A DNA stretch of 37,656 nt, taken from contig CAYJLB010000019.1 of assembly GCA_964370845.1 (NCBI GenBank), forward strand, positions 1 through 37,656, read 5' to 3'. The translations under genes were made by a program, and so were the position numbers. The notes under the pieces were generated by a model that worked only from the letters and a program-made list of their open reading frames with translations, was not told the origin of the DNA and made no database searches. This document shows, one piece after another, positions 24,859-33,658 of the stretch. This DNA comes from CAYJLB01 sp964370845 (GTDB taxonomy: Bacteria; Bacillota; Clostridia; Oscillospirales; Ruminococcaceae). Every line of letters begins with the position of its first letter. The stretch's first letter is position 1.

Positions 24859-25617
24859 ATGGAGCTTTCTGAGCAAAAAAATGTTAATCTTTTTGAAAAA
24901 TACAAAGAAACAAAAGACGTTTCTACCCGTAATCAAATTATCTTGCACTATGGAAATCTTGTTAAGTACATCGCTTATTCAATGCGTAATATGTACCTTA
25001 AATATGCGGAAATTGACGATATTGTTAACGAGGGGATTATTGCATTAATCTTTGCTGTTGAACATTTTGATGAAAGCAAGAATGTGAAGTTTGAAACTTA
25101 TGCTTCCATAAAAATCCGAGGCGCAATTATCGATTTTATTAGGAAACAAGATTTTATTCCAAGGCGTATAAGAAAATTTGCAAAAGATATGGAACAAGCA
25201 TATTTTAATTTGCACAATGAATTAAATCGTGAGCCTACTTCCGCTGAAATGGCTACATATTTAAACATTGATGAAGAAAAATTCATCAAATTTATGGGGG
25301 AAACGGCTAATATTAACACTCTTTCTTTTGAGGAAATATTACATGAAGATAGCATTCAAACTATTAATTCAAATAGCTTTTCCGATGGATTTGATGCTGA
25401 GCAAAACATTCTTTCTGTTGAAAAAAAGGAAGTTCTTGTGAAAGCAATTAATTCCCTCAAAGAAAAAGAAAGATTAGTAATTACACTTTATTATTATGAA
25501 AAAATGAAATTTCAAGATATTGCTTTAGTTTTGGACTTGACTGAGTCAAGGATTAGCCAAATTCATTCAAAGGCAATTCTAAAACTTAAGAACAGTATTT
25601 TAAACTATATGCAATGA
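24859..25617 (+). CDS. sigD: RNA polymerase sigma factor SigD/FliA
   Basis: Sigma-28 family factor of 252 residues that directs late flagellar genes. Region 2 (about 24-95) has EIDDIVNEGIIALIFAVEHF and KFETYASIKIRGAIIDFIRK; region 3 follows (IPRRIRKFAK); region 4 (about 195-250) ends with the helix-turn-helix LDLTESRISQIHSKAILKL. RBS GGAAAGGATGG. It sits after flhA and before the distal rod genes rather than after cheD as in Bacillus. No obvious SigD promoter was found in this window, and no flgM. Confidence 0.93.
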   Translation: MELSEQKNVNLFEKYKETKDVSTRNQIILHYGNLVKYIAYSMRNMYLKYAEIDDIVNEGIIALIFAVEHFDESKNVKFETYASIKIRGAIIDFIRKQDFIPRRIRKFAKDMEQAYFNLHNELNREPTSAEMATYLNIDEEKFIKFMGETANINTLSFEEILHEDSIQTINSNSFSDGFDAEQNILSVEKKEVLVKAINSLKEKERLVITLYYYEKMKFQDIALVLDLTESRISQIHSKAILKLKNSILNYMQ

Positions 25618-25633
25618 AAGGAATGATTTAGTT

Positions 25634-26392
25634 ATGCTAAGAGGATTTTATCTTGCATCAAATGGTATTTTAAACACGCAACGTACTTTAAACACTATTG
25701 CAAATAATGTGGCAAACTCACAAACTTCGGGATTTAAGGGGGATTTATCTGTACAAAACACTTTTGACAGAGAGCTTATTCTATTAAATCAAGGAAGAAC
25801 CAATGAAACTGGTACTTTTGAATATAAATACACTGAAGAATCTTTTACAGATTTCACTCAAGGCTCTTTTGAGTTTACTGAGCGTCCTCTTGATATTGCA
25901 ATTCAAGGTCCTGTCTATTTTAACTTAGAAACCACAGAGGGTGATAAAGTAATGACTAGAAATGGTCAATTTATCATTGATGAAGAAGGATTTCTTGCTA
26001 TTGAGGGTGCTGGTAGATTGCTTTCTAACAACGGCCCTGTAAATGTTGGAACTAGCAACTTTTCTGTAAGCAATGCTGGGGAAGTTTATGTGGACGGTGA
26101 AAATGTTGGAACACTTGAATTGTCATATATTCCAAACTCGGACGTAATTGAAAAGCACGGGGATAATACTTTTACTTTTAGAGAAGATGAAAATGGTGAG
26201 CTTCCTGACGCTACCATTCCCGAAGATATAGAGTATGCAGTTTTACAAGGTGCTTTTGAACGTTCAAATATTGATGTTGCAGTTGAAATGACTCGTTCAA
26301 TGGCTGCACAAAATACTTTTAACGCCCTTGCACAAGCACTTCAAATGCTTGATGAAATTAACACAAAAACTGTTGATATTGGAAGAATATAA
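25634..26392 (+). CDS. flgF: Flagellar rod protein FlgF/FlhO-like
   Basis: Distal rod protein of 252 residues with N-terminal ANNVANSQTSGFKGD and C-terminal RSNIDVAVEMTRSMAAQNTF, the rod-family termini. RBS GAAAGGAATGAT overlaps the sigD stop. It is paired with a second FlgG-type gene downstream, as flhO/flhP are in Bacillus. FlgF and FlgG are hard to tell apart by sequence; order is the reason for this label. Confidence 0.83.
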   Translation: MLRGFYLASNGILNTQRTLNTIANNVANSQTSGFKGDLSVQNTFDRELILLNQGRTNETGTFEYKYTEESFTDFTQGSFEFTERPLDIAIQGPVYFNLETTEGDKVMTRNGQFIIDEEGFLAIEGAGRLLSNNGPVNVGTSNFSVSNAGEVYVDGENVGTLELSYIPNSDVIEKHGDNTFTFREDENGELPDATIPEDIEYAVLQGAFERSNIDVAVEMTRSMAAQNTFNALAQALQMLDEINTKTVDIGRI

Positions 26393-26419
26393 CCCTACTT
26401 TGAAAGGAATGGTATAATA

Positions 26420-27136
26420 ATGATTACTGGATTTTATGCTGCTCGTGCTGGAGTTCTTGCAACTCAAAGCGGAATTGATGTAACTTCAAATAATATTGCA
26501 AATGTTTCAACTACTGGATATAAACCTTTGAGAGCTTCATTCTCTGATTTACTATATGTTGAAGACCACAAATTTCACCCTGAAGCTCAAACTGGTACTG
26601 GTTCGAAGTTAAACAAAACTGACTTAATGTTCGAACAAGGACAATTTTTAATGACTGACAGTATGCTTGACTTTGCTCTTGCTAATGAAGGATTTTTTGC
26701 TACTCAAAACCCTCAAGGGGGAGTTGAATACACACGAAATGGTGCTTTTAGTATGTCAAATAACGATGGCACTTGGGAACTAGTTGCCGCTAATGGAAAC
26801 AAAGTTCTTGACGGTGAAGGAAATCCTATTGTTTTGGAAGTTACCGACGGAAATATTAATCAAGAAAAATTAATTGAAGATTTAGCGATTTATACTTTTG
26901 ACAATCCTTATGGACTTGAAGCTGGTGCTGGATCATCTTACCTTGAAACTGCAAATTCTGGTGCTGCTACTGTAAACGAAGACCTAGATGCAGTTCAATT
27001 TTCCCTTGAATATTCCTCAGTAGACCTTGCTGACCAAATGGTTAAGGTAATTGAATATCAAAGAGCGTTCCAGTTTAACACTAGAATGATTCAAACTGCT
27101 GATGAAATTGAAAATATTGTAAATAATTTAAGATAA
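26420..27136 (+). CDS. flgG: Flagellar distal rod protein FlgG/FlhP-like
   Basis: Rod protein of 238 residues with N-terminal SNNIANVSTTGYKPLR and C-terminal VDLADQMVKVIEYQRAFQFN, as in FlgG. RBS TGAAAGGAATGG 12 nt before ATG 26420; the ATG within that site stops after two codons. Together with the preceding gene it completes the distal rod. Slightly shorter than the usual 260 residues. Confidence 0.85.
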   Translation: MITGFYAARAGVLATQSGIDVTSNNIANVSTTGYKPLRASFSDLLYVEDHKFHPEAQTGTGSKLNKTDLMFEQGQFLMTDSMLDFALANEGFFATQNPQGGVEYTRNGAFSMSNNDGTWELVAANGNKVLDGEGNPIVLEVTDGNINQEKLIEDLAIYTFDNPYGLEAGAGSSYLETANSGAATVNEDLDAVQFSLEYSSVDLADQMVKVIEYQRAFQFNTRMIQTADEIENIVNNLR

Positions 27137-27177
27137 AAATTTTAAAATAACTGCTATTTAGAAAGGTGGCTATTTAT

Positions 27178-27801
27178 ATGGCGATAAAATCAATAGATGA
27201 ATTAAGTGAGTTGCATTTTGACGTGCTTAGAGAAATTGGAAATATAGGCTCTGGTAATGCAGCTACAGCGCTTTCATCTTTATTACAAACTACTATAGAT
27301 ATATCTGTCCCTAATGTTAAGGTTTTGGATTTTAATGAAACAATTAATTTTTTAGGCGGTGCAGAAAAAATTGTTGTTGGATTATTACTCGACTTTCACG
27401 GTGAAATTTCAGGGCTTATCCTTTATTTAATACAAAAAGAATTTGCTGAAAAAATTGTTGATACTTTTTTTGGCACAAAACTTGAAGACCTTACTATGAT
27501 GAATGAAATGGAACAATCCGCAGCTAGTGAAGTTGGAAATATTATGGCTGGCTCTTATGTAAACGCAATTGCTTCTTTAACAGGATTAGAAGTTGATATT
27601 TCTCCTCCATCTCTTTGTATTGATATGGCTGGGGCAATCTTAAATGTTCCATTAATAAATTATGCTGCCCTTGGGGATAAAGTTCTTTTTGTCGATGATA
27701 GCTTTAAAATTAATGATGGCTCATTTAAATGTGACATGGTACTAATTCCTGAAATGAACTCACTACAAACTTTATTTGGACGACTTGGTATAGAGTTATA
27801 A
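27178..27801 (+). CDS. cheC: CheY-P phosphatase CheC
   Basis: Chemotaxis phosphatase of 207 residues that removes phosphate from CheY and binds CheD. Both active sites are intact: E19/N22 in EIGNIGSGNAATAL and E118/N121 in EVGNIMAGS. ATG 27178 is chosen over an in-frame GTG at 27166 that lies inside the ribosome binding site GAAAGGTGG. It is followed by cheD, its known partner. Confidence 0.93.
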   Translation: MAIKSIDELSELHFDVLREIGNIGSGNAATALSSLLQTTIDISVPNVKVLDFNETINFLGGAEKIVVGLLLDFHGEISGLILYLIQKEFAEKIVDTFFGTKLEDLTMMNEMEQSAASEVGNIMAGSYVNAIASLTGLEVDISPPSLCIDMAGAILNVPLINYAALGDKVLFVDDSFKINDGSFKCDMVLIPEMNSLQTLFGRLGIEL

Positions 27802-27843
27802 TCAATTTTACGACTTAACTATCTCATGGAAAGGATGCCAAAA

Positions 27844-28317
27844 ATGATTACAGTTGGAATTTCAGACCTTGCTGTTAGTAATTCACCTGAGGTTATAGTT
27901 ACTTATGCACTTGGCTCTTGTGTCGGTATTGCCCTTTATGATACAAGCACTAAAATAGGTGGACTTGCTCATATAATGTTACCTTCAAGTAAGGAAATAA
28001 ACCTACAAAATGACAATCCAAAAAAATATGCTGATACTGGAATTCAACTTTTGCTAAAAGAGTTGAAAGCTAAAGGTGCAAGAATGTCTAATCTTACTGC
28101 AAAAATTGCAGGGGGAGCGCAAATGTTTGCCACTTCAAACAATATAACTAGTATTGGCGATAGAAATGTTAAAGCTGTTAAAGCTGTTCTTGCTGCGTAT
28201 AAAATTAATATTATAGCAGAACAAGTTGGTGAAAATTATGGTCGAACTGTTTTATTACATACTGATAACGGGAATTTTGAAGTAAAATCCGCAAGTAAAG
28301 GAAATATTGTTATATAA
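27844..28317 (+). CDS. cheD: Chemoreceptor glutamine deamidase CheD
   Basis: Deamidates glutamines on chemoreceptors and stimulates CheC. 157 residues with the Cys-His-Thr triad at C26 (ALGSCVGIALYD), H43 (GGLAHIMLP) and T65 (YADTGIQ), and the conserved AGGAQMF segment. ATG 27844 fits the distance from GGAAAGGATG; in-frame ATGs at 27826 and 27835 lie before or inside that site. No chemoreceptor gene is in the window. Confidence 0.93.
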   Translation: MITVGISDLAVSNSPEVIVTYALGSCVGIALYDTSTKIGGLAHIMLPSSKEINLQNDNPKKYADTGIQLLLKELKAKGARMSNLTAKIAGGAQMFATSNNITSIGDRNVKAVKAVLAAYKINIIAEQVGENYGRTVLLHTDNGNFEVKSASKGNIVI

Positions 28318-28351
28318 TATTTCCGAAATGATAATATTGAGGGTGTTAGAT

Positions 28352-29746
28352 ATGGAAGAAAAACAATTTTTACCACCAGTTGATTTTCAAATTAAAGTAG
28401 AAGTTTTTCCAAATGAATTGGTTGCACAAATTTTTATTGAAGCTCCTAAAAATAACGGACTTGACGTTACTAAAGATGCAATTCTTGAGGAACTAAAAAA
28501 GGCGCGAGTATCTTTTGGTTTAGATGATGCTTTAATTGAAGATATTGTATCAAATAAATGGTATGATAAGTGGTTTGCTATTGCAAATGGAATTGCTCCT
28601 ATTAATGGTGAAAATGGCGAAGTTTCTTACTTGTTTTCTGAACAAGTTGACGGTGTTCCAGAGGAAGATGAACGTGGTTTTGTTGATTATAAAGAACGTG
28701 GTTTGATACGCAACACCATTAAGGGTACTAAAATTGCTTTGATAACTTCTCCCACACAAGGGAAAGAGGGGACTTCTGTACGAAATCGCCCTTTAAAACA
28801 AGTTGTTGGAAAAGAAGCTATTATTAAACTTGGGCAAAATACTGATTTTAATGAAAATAAATCTGCTGTTATTGCAAAGGAAAATGGAAACCTTATATTT
28901 AAAAACGGTGCTTTTAACATTGAAAAAACTATTGTTATCCCAGAAAATGTTGACCTTACAACAGGAAATATAGATTTTATAGGAGAAGTTGTTGTAAAAG
29001 GTGATGTTACGGAGGGTTTTACCGTAAAAGGCGATGGGGGAGTAATTGTTAACGGGACAGTTGCCCACGCTACTATTGTTTCTGGCAAGGACCTTACCAT
29101 TAAGCACGAATGTATTGGAAGCACTATAACTGCAAAGGGGAAAGGGCTTATTAGCTTTGCGGAGAGTTCAAAAATAAAATGTCAAGAATCTCTCATTGGT
29201 GAAGCATTTATGCTTTGTGACATTTTTTGTAAAGGTGAAATTGATGTTACAAAGGGGAAAGGGCTTCTCTCGGGTGGAAAAATAGTTGCTACTGAAAATA
29301 TTACCGCTAATATAATCGGAACAAAAAACTTTATTAAAACTTCTATTTATGTTGGAAATAACGCAATATTACAAGAAGAAAAGATAACTTTTCTTGGAAA
29401 AATTGCTGAAATTGATAAAAATCAAGCTTCAAATATTCAATCTCTTGAATATTTGAAAGAAACCCTTTCGAAAGGATTTGCCTTTACTGAGGATAAAAAG
29501 CAGCTTGTAAAAACTATTACCGCAACATTTAAAATGAATGATTTGAAAAAAACAAGATTTCTTTCTCGTATTGAGGAGATTGATAAATTATTGCAAACTA
29601 AGCAATATATTCAAGTTATTTGTAAAAAAGAGCTTTATCCTGGGACTGTAATTTCTATAAATGATTCTTCACTAAAAATTAAGCAAATGTCCCAATTTTG
29701 CTCAGTTGTATTAGGGGAAGATGGAATAAAGATTAATTCATTATAA
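28352..29746 (+). CDS. DUF342/FapA-like polymer-forming protein
   Basis: 464 residues. An N-terminal alpha/beta region (about 1-170) leads into a FapA/DUF342 beta-helix-like region (about 175-370) with repeating short strands such as NLIFKNGAF, VVVKGDVTEGFTVKG and VIVNGTVAHATIVSG, followed by a charged helical region. Family members are common in flagellar or envelope loci of Gram-positives; their exact role is not settled. ATG 28352 follows GAGGGTGTTAGAT; upstream in-frame TTG 28307 overlaps cheD and is rejected. Last gene before the operon terminator. Confidence 0.8.
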   Translation: MEEKQFLPPVDFQIKVEVFPNELVAQIFIEAPKNNGLDVTKDAILEELKKARVSFGLDDALIEDIVSNKWYDKWFAIANGIAPINGENGEVSYLFSEQVDGVPEEDERGFVDYKERGLIRNTIKGTKIALITSPTQGKEGTSVRNRPLKQVVGKEAIIKLGQNTDFNENKSAVIAKENGNLIFKNGAFNIEKTIVIPENVDLTTGNIDFIGEVVVKGDVTEGFTVKGDGGVIVNGTVAHATIVSGKDLTIKHECIGSTITAKGKGLISFAESSKIKCQESLIGEAFMLCDIFCKGEIDVTKGKGLLSGGKIVATENITANIIGTKNFIKTSIYVGNNAILQEEKITFLGKIAEIDKNQASNIQSLEYLKETLSKGFAFTEDKKQLVKTITATFKMNDLKKTRFLSRIEEIDKLLQTKQYIQVICKKELYPGTVISINDSSLKIKQMSQFCSVVLGEDGIKINSL

Positions 29747-29788
29747 AAAAAGGTTATGTAGAATATTTTTTCTACATAACCTTTTTTT
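29745..29788. terminator. Bidirectional terminator ending the flagellar operon
   Basis: Twelve-bp perfect stem, 29752-29763 with 29770-29781, six-base loop, flanked by seven A on the left and seven T on the right, so it can serve both strands. Confidence 0.92.
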
Positions 29789-29797
29789 ATAGCAAAA

Positions 29798-29836
29798 CAC
29801 AGAAAAACCTCCACATAAAGCGGAGGTTTCCCTGTG
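29798..29836 (-). terminator. Terminator of the adhE-kinase unit
   Basis: Inner stem AAACCTCC 29805-29812 with GGAGGTTT 29822-29829, and outer stem CACAG 29798-29802 with CTGTG 29832-29836. On the minus strand it ends in a short T-rich run. Confidence 0.75.
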
Positions 29837-29868
29837 TTAATTTATAGTTATCAAGTTTTGGAAAAAGC

Positions 29869-30618
29869 TTATTCGTATTCAACTACGTCAACCCAAGATA
29901 ATAGAAGTTCTTTTTCTTCTTCATTACCTTTAACTGATTGAGAAGCTGCAACAATTGGCATCCATTTTTGAACATATTGTTTTGCAGTATCGCTTTTTTT
30001 ACAGAATAAATCTAAATATTTTTCTGCAATTTCTTCATTTTTTGCAAGACGGAATAATAAATAAGTTCTTGCAACGTCAGCAGAAGCGTTACCTTGAGTA
30101 GCATGTGACCAGTCTAAAATATAGCATTTGTTATCAGCAGTAACTACTATATTGTCAGGGTTAAAGTCACCATGGCAAACTTTTGTATGTTTTGGTAAAC
30201 TTTCAAGTCTTGTATGAAGTTCATATCTTGTAGTTGCATCTAATGAACTTTCACTAATTTTTCTATTCATTTTGTCTTTTAATTTACTTAAAAGAGGTGC
30301 TTTTTTGGTATGGATTTCCATTTGTAATTCAACAAACATTTCTAGGTATTCGTCCATTTTTTCTGGATTATTTTTCATCAATGTTGCTAGAGTTTCCCCC
30401 TCAACATAATCAGAAACGATTGCCCATCTATCGTCAACTTTTGTAACTGAGTCAACTTTTGGTAACAAAAGACCTGTTTCTTCAATTCTTGCTTGATTAA
30501 GTGCTTCGTTCAAAACATCTGCTTTTGAATATTCTTTATTAAAAACCTTCACTGCATAATTACCATCACGGTAAACTTCTTTATTTTTTCTTTCAGCAAT
30601 TTTATTATCAAGATTCAT
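29869..30618 (-). CDS. Aminoglycoside phosphotransferase (APH)-family kinase
   Basis: Small-molecule kinase of 249 residues with protein-kinase-like fold. The catalytic loop HGDFNPDN (residues 149-156) supplies the catalytic aspartate D151, and ILDWSHA (D169) is the metal-binding DFG-equivalent; a VKVF lysine (K24) fits the nucleotide-binding lysine. Substrate cannot be told: the family includes antibiotic, choline, fructosamine and homoserine kinases. The start at 30618 follows ATGGAGGAAAATACA; longer in-frame starts lie upstream of it. It follows adhE on the same strand after 93 nt and may be cotranscribed. Confidence 0.75.
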   Translation of the reverse strand: MNLDNKIAERKNKEVYRDGNYAVKVFNKEYSKADVLNEALNQARIEETGLLLPKVDSVTKVDDRWAIVSDYVEGETLATLMKNNPEKMDEYLEMFVELQMEIHTKKAPLLSKLKDKMNRKISESSLDATTRYELHTRLESLPKHTKVCHGDFNPDNIVVTADNKCYILDWSHATQGNASADVARTYLLFRLAKNEEIAEKYLDLFCKKSDTAKQYVQKWMPIVAASQSVKGNEEEKELLLSWVDVVEYE

Positions 30619-30659
30619 TGTATTTTCCTCCATACTTAAATTTAATATTTGTGGAATAA

Positions 30660-30691
30660 GCTTTCCCATATAATTTATAATAGGGGAAAGC
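30660..30691 (-). promoter_or_regulatory. Hairpin between adhE and the kinase gene
   Basis: GCTTTCCC 30660-30667 and GGGAAAGC 30684-30691 form a perfect 8-bp stem. On the minus strand it is not followed by a T-run, so it is more likely a stabiliser or partial attenuator than a full terminator. Confidence 0.4.
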
Positions 30692-30711
30692 CTTTCCTTT
30701 TTGAAATCAAA

Positions 30712-33330
30712 CTAGTTTTTTACTTCTTCACCATAAAACGCATTTAAATACATTTGTTTCATTTCGCTCATAAGTGGATAACGAGGGTTTGCACCTGTGC
30801 ATTGGTCGTCAAATGCTTGTTCAACCATGTCATCAAGTTTGTCAAGGAATCCAGCTTCATCTACGCCATATTCCTTAATAGTTTTCTTAATTCCTACTTT
30901 AACTTTTAATTCGTCAAGAGCTTTTAGTAAGTTTTCAACTTTTTCTTCGTTAGTTTTTCCACCAAGACCTAGGTAGTCAGCAATTTCAGCATATCTTTCA
31001 GCTGTGTGAGGATAGCTGTATTGTGAGAATGTACCCATTTTAGTTGGAACTTCAACCATATTAAATTTAATTACTTCGTTGATTAGAAGTGCGTTTGCAA
31101 CACCGTGTGGTAGGTGGTGGAATGCACCAAGTTTATGTGCCATTGAGTGACAAATTCCAAGGAATGCATTCGCGAATGCCATACCAGCCATTGTAGCTGC
31201 ATTAGCCATTTTTTCACGAGCAACAACGTCAGTTTGACCGTTTTCATAAGCTGCTGGAAGATATTCAAAGATTGTTTTTAACGCTTTTAGTGCAAGACCG
31301 TCTGTGTAGTCAGTAGCAAGCATTGAAGCATAAGCTTCCATTGCGTGAGTTACAGCATCAATACCTGAAGCTGAAGTTAATCCTTTTGGTGCAGACATAT
31401 GAAGGTCCGTATCGATAATTGCCATGTGTGGCATTAATTCGTAGTCAGCAAGTGGGTATTTAACACCAGTAGTTTCGTCAGTAATAACTGCGAATGGTGT
31501 AACTTCTGAACCAGTACCAGCTGAAGTTGGGATAGCAATAAAGTATGCTTTATCTCCAAGTTTAGGGAATGAGTAAACTCTCTTTCTAATGTCGATAAAT
31601 CTCATCGCCATATCCATAAAGTCAGCATCTGGATGTTCGTACATTACCCACATAATTTTAGCAGCGTCCATTGCTGAACCACCACCGATAGCGATAATTG
31701 TATCAGGTTCGAAAGCTCTCATTTGTTCAGCACCAGCTTTTGCACAAGCTAAAGTTGGGTCTGGTTCAACATTAAAGAATGTTGTATGAGCAATTCCCAT
31801 TGCGTTTAGTTTTTCTTCGATTACTTTAGTGTAACCATTGTTATATAAGAAGTTATCAGTAACGATAAATGCTTTCTTTTTGCCCATTACATTTTTAAGT
31901 TCATCAAGAGCGATTGGAAGACAACCTTTTTTGATGTAGATTTTTTGTGGTGCTCTAAACCAAAGCATATTCTCTCTCCTTTCAGCAACAGTTTTAATAT
32001 TGATAAGATGTTTAACACCAACGTTTTCAGAAACGCTGTTTCCTCCCCAAGAACCACAACCTAAAGTTAGTGATGGAGCAAGAGCAAAGTTATATAAGTC
32101 ACCAATACCACCGTGTGAAGATGGAGTGTTGATTACAATTCTACAAGCTTTCATTTTTGAATAGAAAGCAGCATATTTTTCTTTTTCTGTTTCTGTATTG
32201 ATATATAATGAAGCAGTATGTCCAATACCACCATCAGAAACTAGTGTATCAGCTTTTTCAAGTGCATCTTCAAAAGATTCAGCCTTGTACATTGCAAGAA
32301 CAGGAGATAGTTTTTCGTGAGCAAATTCTTCAGTAGTTTCTACGCTAGTAACTTCACCGATAAGAATTTTTGTAGCTTCAGGAACGTCAACACCAGCTAG
32401 TTTTGCAATTGTATAAGCACTTTGTCCAACGATTTTAGCATTTAAAGCGCCGTTAATAATGATTGTTTTTCTTACTTTTTCGATTTCAGCTTCTTTTAAG
32501 AAGTAACAACCTCTATCTTTAAATTCTTTTTTAACTTTATTATAAACTTTGTCAAGAGCGATTACGCTTTGTTCAGAAGCACAAATCATACCGTTATCAA
32601 AAGTTTTTGAGTGGATAATTGAACTTACAGCTAATAAAATATCAGCAGAAGTATCAATGATTGCAGGTGTATTACCAGCACCAACACCGATTGCAGGTTT
32701 ACCGCTTGAGTAAGCAGCTTTAACCATTCCAGGACCACCAGTTGCAAGAATAATGTCAGCTTCTTTCATTACCATATTAGTAAGTTCAAGACTTGGAACA
32801 TCAATCCAGTTGATAATTCCAGCTGGAGCACCAGCTGCTACTGCTGCATCTAAAACAACTTTTGCAGCTTCCATAGTACAATTTTTTGCTCTTGGGTGAG
32901 GACTGATTATAATAGCATTTCTAGTTTTTAGTGCAAGTAAAGTTTTGAAAATTGCAGTTGAAGTAGGGTTAGTTGTTGGAATTACTGCCGCAATAACACC
33001 AATTGGTTCAGCAATTTTCTTAATGCCGAATTGGTGGTCTTCTTCAATTACTCCACATGTTTTTGCGTCTTTGTAAGCGTTGTAGATGTATTCAGCCGCA
33101 TAATGGTTTTTGATAATTTTATCTTCCATTATACCCATGCCTGTTTCCTCTACTGCCATTCTTGCAAGACGAATTCTTTCCTTGTTTGCAGCTGAAGCTG
33201 CTGCTAGGAAGATTTTGTCAACTTGTTCTTGCGAATAAGTAGCAAAAATTTCTTGTGCCTCTTTTAATGCAGCGATTGCTGTTCCAAGAGTTTCCACACT
33301 GTCTACGAATTGAACTGTTTGATTACTCAT
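30712..33330 (-). CDS. adhE: Bifunctional acetaldehyde-CoA/alcohol dehydrogenase AdhE
   Basis: Reduces acetyl-CoA to ethanol with two NADH, a main redox sink of fermentation; forms spirosomes. 872 residues. The N-terminal aldehyde dehydrogenase domain has catalytic C250 in FDNGMICASEQS and GVGAGNTPAIID. A linker (about 440-460) leads to the C-terminal iron alcohol dehydrogenase with AIPTSAGTGSEVTPFAV, SGIDAVTHAMEAY and the metal-binding CHSMAHKLGAFHHLPHG. RBS GAAAGGAATGG 12 nt before ATG. The promoter is covered by two Rex-like boxes. Inside the linker, GAAAGGAG lies before an in-frame ATG (M455). Confidence 0.97.
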   Translation of the reverse strand: MSNQTVQFVDSVETLGTAIAALKEAQEIFATYSQEQVDKIFLAAASAANKERIRLARMAVEETGMGIMEDKIIKNHYAAEYIYNAYKDAKTCGVIEEDHQFGIKKIAEPIGVIAAVIPTTNPTSTAIFKTLLALKTRNAIIISPHPRAKNCTMEAAKVVLDAAVAAGAPAGIINWIDVPSLELTNMVMKEADIILATGGPGMVKAAYSSGKPAIGVGAGNTPAIIDTSADILLAVSSIIHSKTFDNGMICASEQSVIALDKVYNKVKKEFKDRGCYFLKEAEIEKVRKTIIINGALNAKIVGQSAYTIAKLAGVDVPEATKILIGEVTSVETTEEFAHEKLSPVLAMYKAESFEDALEKADTLVSDGGIGHTASLYINTETEKEKYAAFYSKMKACRIVINTPSSHGGIGDLYNFALAPSLTLGCGSWGGNSVSENVGVKHLINIKTVAERRENMLWFRAPQKIYIKKGCLPIALDELKNVMGKKKAFIVTDNFLYNNGYTKVIEEKLNAMGIAHTTFFNVEPDPTLACAKAGAEQMRAFEPDTIIAIGGGSAMDAAKIMWVMYEHPDADFMDMAMRFIDIRKRVYSFPKLGDKAYFIAIPTSAGTGSEVTPFAVITDETTGVKYPLADYELMPHMAIIDTDLHMSAPKGLTSASGIDAVTHAMEAYASMLATDYTDGLALKALKTIFEYLPAAYENGQTDVVAREKMANAATMAGMAFANAFLGICHSMAHKLGAFHHLPHGVANALLINEVIKFNMVEVPTKMGTFSQYSYPHTAERYAEIADYLGLGGKTNEEKVENLLKALDELKVKVGIKKTIKEYGVDEAGFLDKLDDMVEQAFDDQCTGANPRYPLMSEMKQMYLNAFYGEEVKN

Positions 33331-33358
33331 AAATTAACCATTCCTTTCAAATAATTAG

Positions 33359-33376
33359 TTGTTATACTATTAATAA
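33359..33376 (-). promoter_or_regulatory. Third, weaker Rex-like site in the adhE leader
   Basis: TTGTTATACTATTAATAA matches the clostridial Rex pattern TTGTTAANNNNTTAACAA at 12 of 14 defined positions. It lies in the transcribed leader just before the adhE ribosome binding site, so it would act as a roadblock if used. AT-rich background makes a chance match possible. Confidence 0.3.
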
Positions 33377-33467
33377 TGATTTTACTTGTATAGTATTGAC
33401 AACAGATTTACTTTTATGTTTCTTATTTACACCCTTTGTAAATATCTTTCATATGTCTTTCTTATCT

Positions 33468-33485
33468 TTGTTAAAATATTAACAC
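33468..33485 (-). promoter_or_regulatory. Rex-like operator over the adhE -10 box
   Basis: TTGTTAAAATATTAACAC (plus strand) matches TTGTTAANNNNTTAACAA at 13 of 14 defined positions and covers the -10 box of the adhE promoter. Rex represses fermentation genes when NADH is low, and adhE is a classic target in clostridia. Confidence 0.75.
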
Positions 33486-33504
33486 AGATTTTAAACATTG
33501 TCAA
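33476..33504 (-). promoter_or_regulatory. Sigma-A promoter of adhE
   Basis: On the minus strand TTGACA (33504-33499) and TAATAT (33481-33476) are 17 bp apart. The predicted start near 33468 leaves a leader of about 140 nt before the adhE ATG. Confidence 0.8.
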
Positions 33505-33515
33505 TAGTTTAACGA
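33498..33515 (-). promoter_or_regulatory. Second Rex-like operator over the adhE -35 box
   Basis: TTGTCAATAGTTTAACGA matches the Rex pattern at 12 of 14 defined positions and covers the -35 box. Its centre is 30 bp from the first box, close to three helical turns, so two Rex dimers could bind one face. Confidence 0.55.
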
Positions 33516-33597
33516 ACATTTCTTTTTAATCTATTTTTTCAACTAAAATTTATAACAATTTGTTTTTTATCTAGTGAAAAAGCTATATTTTTTCATC

Positions 33598-33626
33598 TTT
33601 ACATAATACTTTAATTATGGTATAAT
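33598..33626 (+). promoter_or_regulatory. Sigma-A promoter of the SGNH hydrolase gene
   Basis: TTTACA at 33598-33603, a 17-bp spacer, and TATAAT at 33621-33626 preceded by an extended -10 TGG. The predicted leader is about 25 nt. The divergent adhE promoter lies about 95 bp away. Confidence 0.75.
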
Positions 33627-33658
33627 TAATATTAATTTTTTGAAAGGAATAAAATATT

